Assembly (NCBI GenBank): GCA_027627225.1
Contig: CM051029.1
Location: forward strand, 75,337,078 to 75,401,077
Direction of reading: 5' to 3'
DNA from: Congeria kusceri
Lineage: Eukaryota; Mollusca; Bivalvia; Myida; Dreissenidae
Length of the DNA: 64,000 bases
Part shown: one piece after another, positions 61,246 through 64,000 of the stretch
Numbering within the stretch: position 1 is the first letter of the stretch
Layout: each line of letters begins with the position of its first letter
The notes under the pieces: model-generated
The model's input: the letters and a program-made list of their open reading frames with translations, nothing else
What the model was told of the DNA's origin: nothing
Database searches by the model: none
Program-made: the position numbers and the translations under genes

Positions 61246-61849
61246 ACAGACCGACAAGCTCACTCCTATATACCCCCCCCCCCCCCACCCATAAACTTCG
61301 TTTGTGGAGGTATAAAGACATGCATTGACTGAACTGATATTTCTCTGCCTGTATGCAGAGCTAGTCAGCTACTCTTGGATAACTCAGTCGCCTTCTGCAA
61401 CCATGCACGTGTTCCACAAGCACTCCAAACGTCCCAATTATACCAATGATCCTTCGTTCACTCGAATATTATTGTGCCTATTTATTTTAGCTCAATTATG
61501 CTGAAAGCTGCTGAAATAAAACTGCCAAGCAGCTATGCGGGTTCTGTGTTATGGGGAATATGTTTTGCAAATTCGGCCTCATTTCTATTTAATATGTATA
61601 GTGAGGAATTGTAGAAAAGCGTTGTGGTTACCGGGATACAGTGAATTCTATTTTCAATAGTTTCATTTGTTTACTTAACACCATTGGTGTCTCAACGAAT
61701 CCATTCATAATTTGGTATAAGTTGTCGTGTGCTAGCATAGCAAAATTACATTTTGAAATTAATATTATAAATAATTATTTTTTTTATAACCATAATTATT
61801 GTAACAATAAGGGCGAGGAGTGTTCGCCGATATGACGAGAGCTCGGTTA
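61246..61849. other. Non-coding spacer, possible SDR upstream region
   Basis: Has a C14 run near 61267. A minus-strand ATG GTG TTA A / GTAAAC at 61684-61673 would join in phase to the SDR exon at 59482 (MVLSVLVTGASG), but so short a match can be chance. Nothing else seen. Confidence 0.3.
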
Positions 61850-62135
61850 GACGGAACATCCCAATGTCTGGAACTGACCCTATCTAGAAAGAACACCCCC
61901 TGTCTGGTTCTGACCATATCTAGACAGAAGATACCATATCTGGAAATAAGCCTATCTAGACACAACACCCCCTGTCTGGTACTGACCCTATCTAGCCACA
62001 ACACCCTCTGTCTGGTACTGACCGTATCTAGACAGAAGGTATCATGTCTGGCAATGACTTTATCTAGACACAACACCCCATGTCTGGTACCGACCATATC
62101 TAGACATAGCACCCCATGTCTGTACTGACCCTACA
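61850..62135. repeat. 36-bp tandem repeat
   Basis: CTATCTAGACAGAACACCCC CTGTCTGGTACTGACC-type units, about eight, period about 36. Each contains TCTAGA. Open frames on both strands are repeat artefacts. Confidence 0.9.
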
Positions 62136-62877
62136 CCGCAACCTTAGGTAGACGGAGCATCTCGCCTTGTCTGGGACTGATTCCGCTGCTATCGATTTCC
62201 GCTCCGCAAACACCAATAAATTATACGCTGCGTGCGTCTGAGATATTATGCAGGCATCATGTATTCACAATACTTCATAAAACCATCGTGGAATTCTTGA
62301 AATGCCTGCTTCTTCTGTGAATGAGTCACATCATATTCAGAATATTCTTCAGAAAACAATATATTGAATCATACCGGTACGTTTAAAATGCATATCAAAA
62401 TGCAAATGTGTTTATTTTATTACCCATATGTTTTCACAGTATGCTGTCTCAACGCCATTAATGAATATATTGAACAATGCGTTATGTTTGGGGTAGTTTT
62501 CCACTCCGTACCAATATTTGTAGCGAGTTGCGGTCGTTCTTCTCAGTGCACTTGAGCTAAAACAATACCGCCATTGTGTATTGTTGTCGAAATAATGTGT
62601 AGGTTTAATAATAAACAAATACATGTTGTATTGAAACAAAAATGATGCTATTGTTTACAGTATACCCGGGAAATCAAAATCATTGAAGTTTGTAGTCCTT
62701 GATCTGCCTGAACTAAACATAGACTTGAAAAAGCTTCAGGTCGACATTACATCATGTCTCCTAGTTACCATTTGTACCCAACCAATGTCGCAATAAATCG
62801 AATTTTATCGCCGTGCGCGACAACAGAATCCATCAAACAGGATCCAAGTTAGGAACCTAGCAGGACTGACAGAAGGT
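62136..62877. other. No gene supported
   Basis: AT-rich spacer between two tandem arrays; short frames only. Confidence 0.4.
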
Positions 62878-63895
62878 AGATATGGAAGCACATCGCGTGG
62901 ACCTAGCGACGTAACAGTGCCGGGAGAATCGCATCACGTGGACCTAGCGACGTAACAGTGCCGGGAGAATCCCATCGCGTGGACCTAGCAACGTAACAGT
63001 GCCGAGAGAATCCCATCGCGTGGACCTAGCGACGTAACAGTGCCGGGAGAATCGCATCACGTGAACCTAGCGACGTAACAGTGCCGGGAGAATCCCATCG
63101 CGTGGACCTAGCGACGTAACAGTGCCGGGAGAATCCCATCGCGTGGACCTAGCGACGTAATAGTGCCGAGAGAATCGCATCACGTGGACCTAGAGACGTA
63201 ACAGTGGCGGGAGAATCGCATCACGTGAACCTAGAGACGAAACAGTGGCGGGAGAATCGCATCGTGAGAACCTAGCGACGTAACAGTGCAGGGAGAATCG
63301 CATCGTGTGGACCTAGCGACGTAACAGTGCCGGGAGAATCGCATCGTGTGGGCCTAGCGACGTAACAGTGCCGGGAGAATCGCATCGTGTGGACATAGCG
63401 ACGTAACTGAGTGCCGGGAGAATCGCATCACCTGGACCTAGCGACGTAACAGTGGTGGGAGAATCGCATCACGTGGACCTAGAGACGTAACAGTGCCGGG
63501 AGAATCGCACCGTGTGGACCTAGCGACGTAACAGTGCCGGGAAAAGCGCCTCACGTGGACCTAGCGACGTAACAGTGCCGGGAGAAACGCCTCACGTGGA
63601 CCTAGCGACGTAACAGTGCCGGGAGAATCGTATCACGTGGACCTAGAGACGTAACAGTGCCGGGAGAATCGCACCGTGTGGACCTAGCGACGTAACAGTG
63701 CCGGGAAAAGCGCCTCACTTGGACCTAGCGACGTAACAGTGCCGGGAGAAACGCCTCACGTGGACCTAGCGACGTAACAGTGCCGGGAGAATCGCATCAC
63801 GTGGACCTAGAGACGTAACAGTGCCGGAAGAACCGCATCGTGTGGACCTAGCGACGTAACAGTGCCGGGAGAATCGCATCATCTGGACATTAACA
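62878..63895. repeat. 41-bp minisatellite, about 25 units
   Basis: Units CGCATCACGTGGACCTAGCG plus ACGTAACAGTGCCGGGAGAA T, 41 bp, in a 1-kb array. Variants alternate CACGTGG, CGTGTGG and CGCGTGG, and GCGACG with GAGACG. A pair of adjacent variant units recurs (63470-63600 and 63645-63775), showing blockwise spread. GC-rich and CpG-rich in contrast to its flanks. Confidence 0.95.
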
Positions 63896-64000
63896 TTCCT
63901 GACATCAACTTCAATCATGTTAACATTTATACCACGATTTATCATTGAATGAAACCAACCTAACCCTAACCTTTTACCGCAATCATGCAAATACACCTTC

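Noticed and set aside
61765..62128. ORFs of about 100 residues with 12-residue repeats on both strands
   Set aside because: By-product of the 36-bp tandem repeat.

Overview
The window is animal nuclear DNA: AT-rich, with short exons joined by GT-AG introns, dense small inverted-repeat transposons, microsatellites and long tandem arrays. Four copies of one terminal-inverted-repeat element (31838-32092, 44438-44684, 52156-52392, 59968-60222), with an internal hairpin built on CGGATTAGCCTGTGC, look like an element I remember as abundant in Dreissena (zebra/quagga mussel). I therefore infer a bivalve, probably Dreissena; this rests on memory and not on a search.

Two protein-coding genes can be read, both on the minus strand. 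(1) A CFAP97-domain (Hemingway/KIAA1430-like) cilium and flagellum protein has four certain exons between 45943 and 32164. They join in frame and have a consensus RFX X-box 112 bp upstream of the likely start. Its last certain donor is phase 0. Further down the strand lie a phase 0-0 cassette exon (24351-24452) and up to five phase-0 exons ending in stop codons (21904-21972, 20503-20595, 20077-20178, 13579-13632, 11851-11937). Four of those five are two pairs created by a tandem segmental duplication. If they belong to the same transcript, the gene spans about 34 kb, has a 5.4-kb satellite in an intron and has a choice of C-terminal tails. (2) A dihydroflavonol-reductase-like extended SDR has nine exons between 59482 and 52804. 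The first exon is missing or unproven. Its YxxxK catalytic tyrosine is histidine, and it carries an unusual 103-residue Glu/Lys-rich C-terminal tail.

Layout. 1-6041: AT-rich sequence with a frameshifted coding relic and a small membrane-protein-like ORF. 6042-21545: a direct tandem duplication, copy A (8.0 kb) and copy B (7.5 kb), each with its own insertions, deletions and minisatellite sizes; copy A holds a dead LINE reverse-transcriptase fragment. 21546-26289: candidate exons, a small transposon with two CRE palindromes, and a 34-bp minisatellite. 26290-31712: a 33-bp satellite whose monomer matches the tip of a MITE family found beside it. 31713-46070: the CFAP97-domain gene with introns full of MITEs, including a TTAA-flanked family that carries a tRNA-like core. 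46471-47460: (CCA)n and (CAT)n simple repeats. 47461-52803: mostly non-coding, with a MITE cluster and a plus-strand cysteine-containing coding relic. 52804-59482: the SDR gene. 59483-64000: MITE, 155-bp, 36-bp and 41-bp tandem repeats.

Most long open frames here are products of tandem repeats whose unit length is a multiple of three; they are not annotated as genes. Exon calls rest on reading frames, splice-site sequence and phase continuity seen by eye; no alignment or RNA evidence was available.
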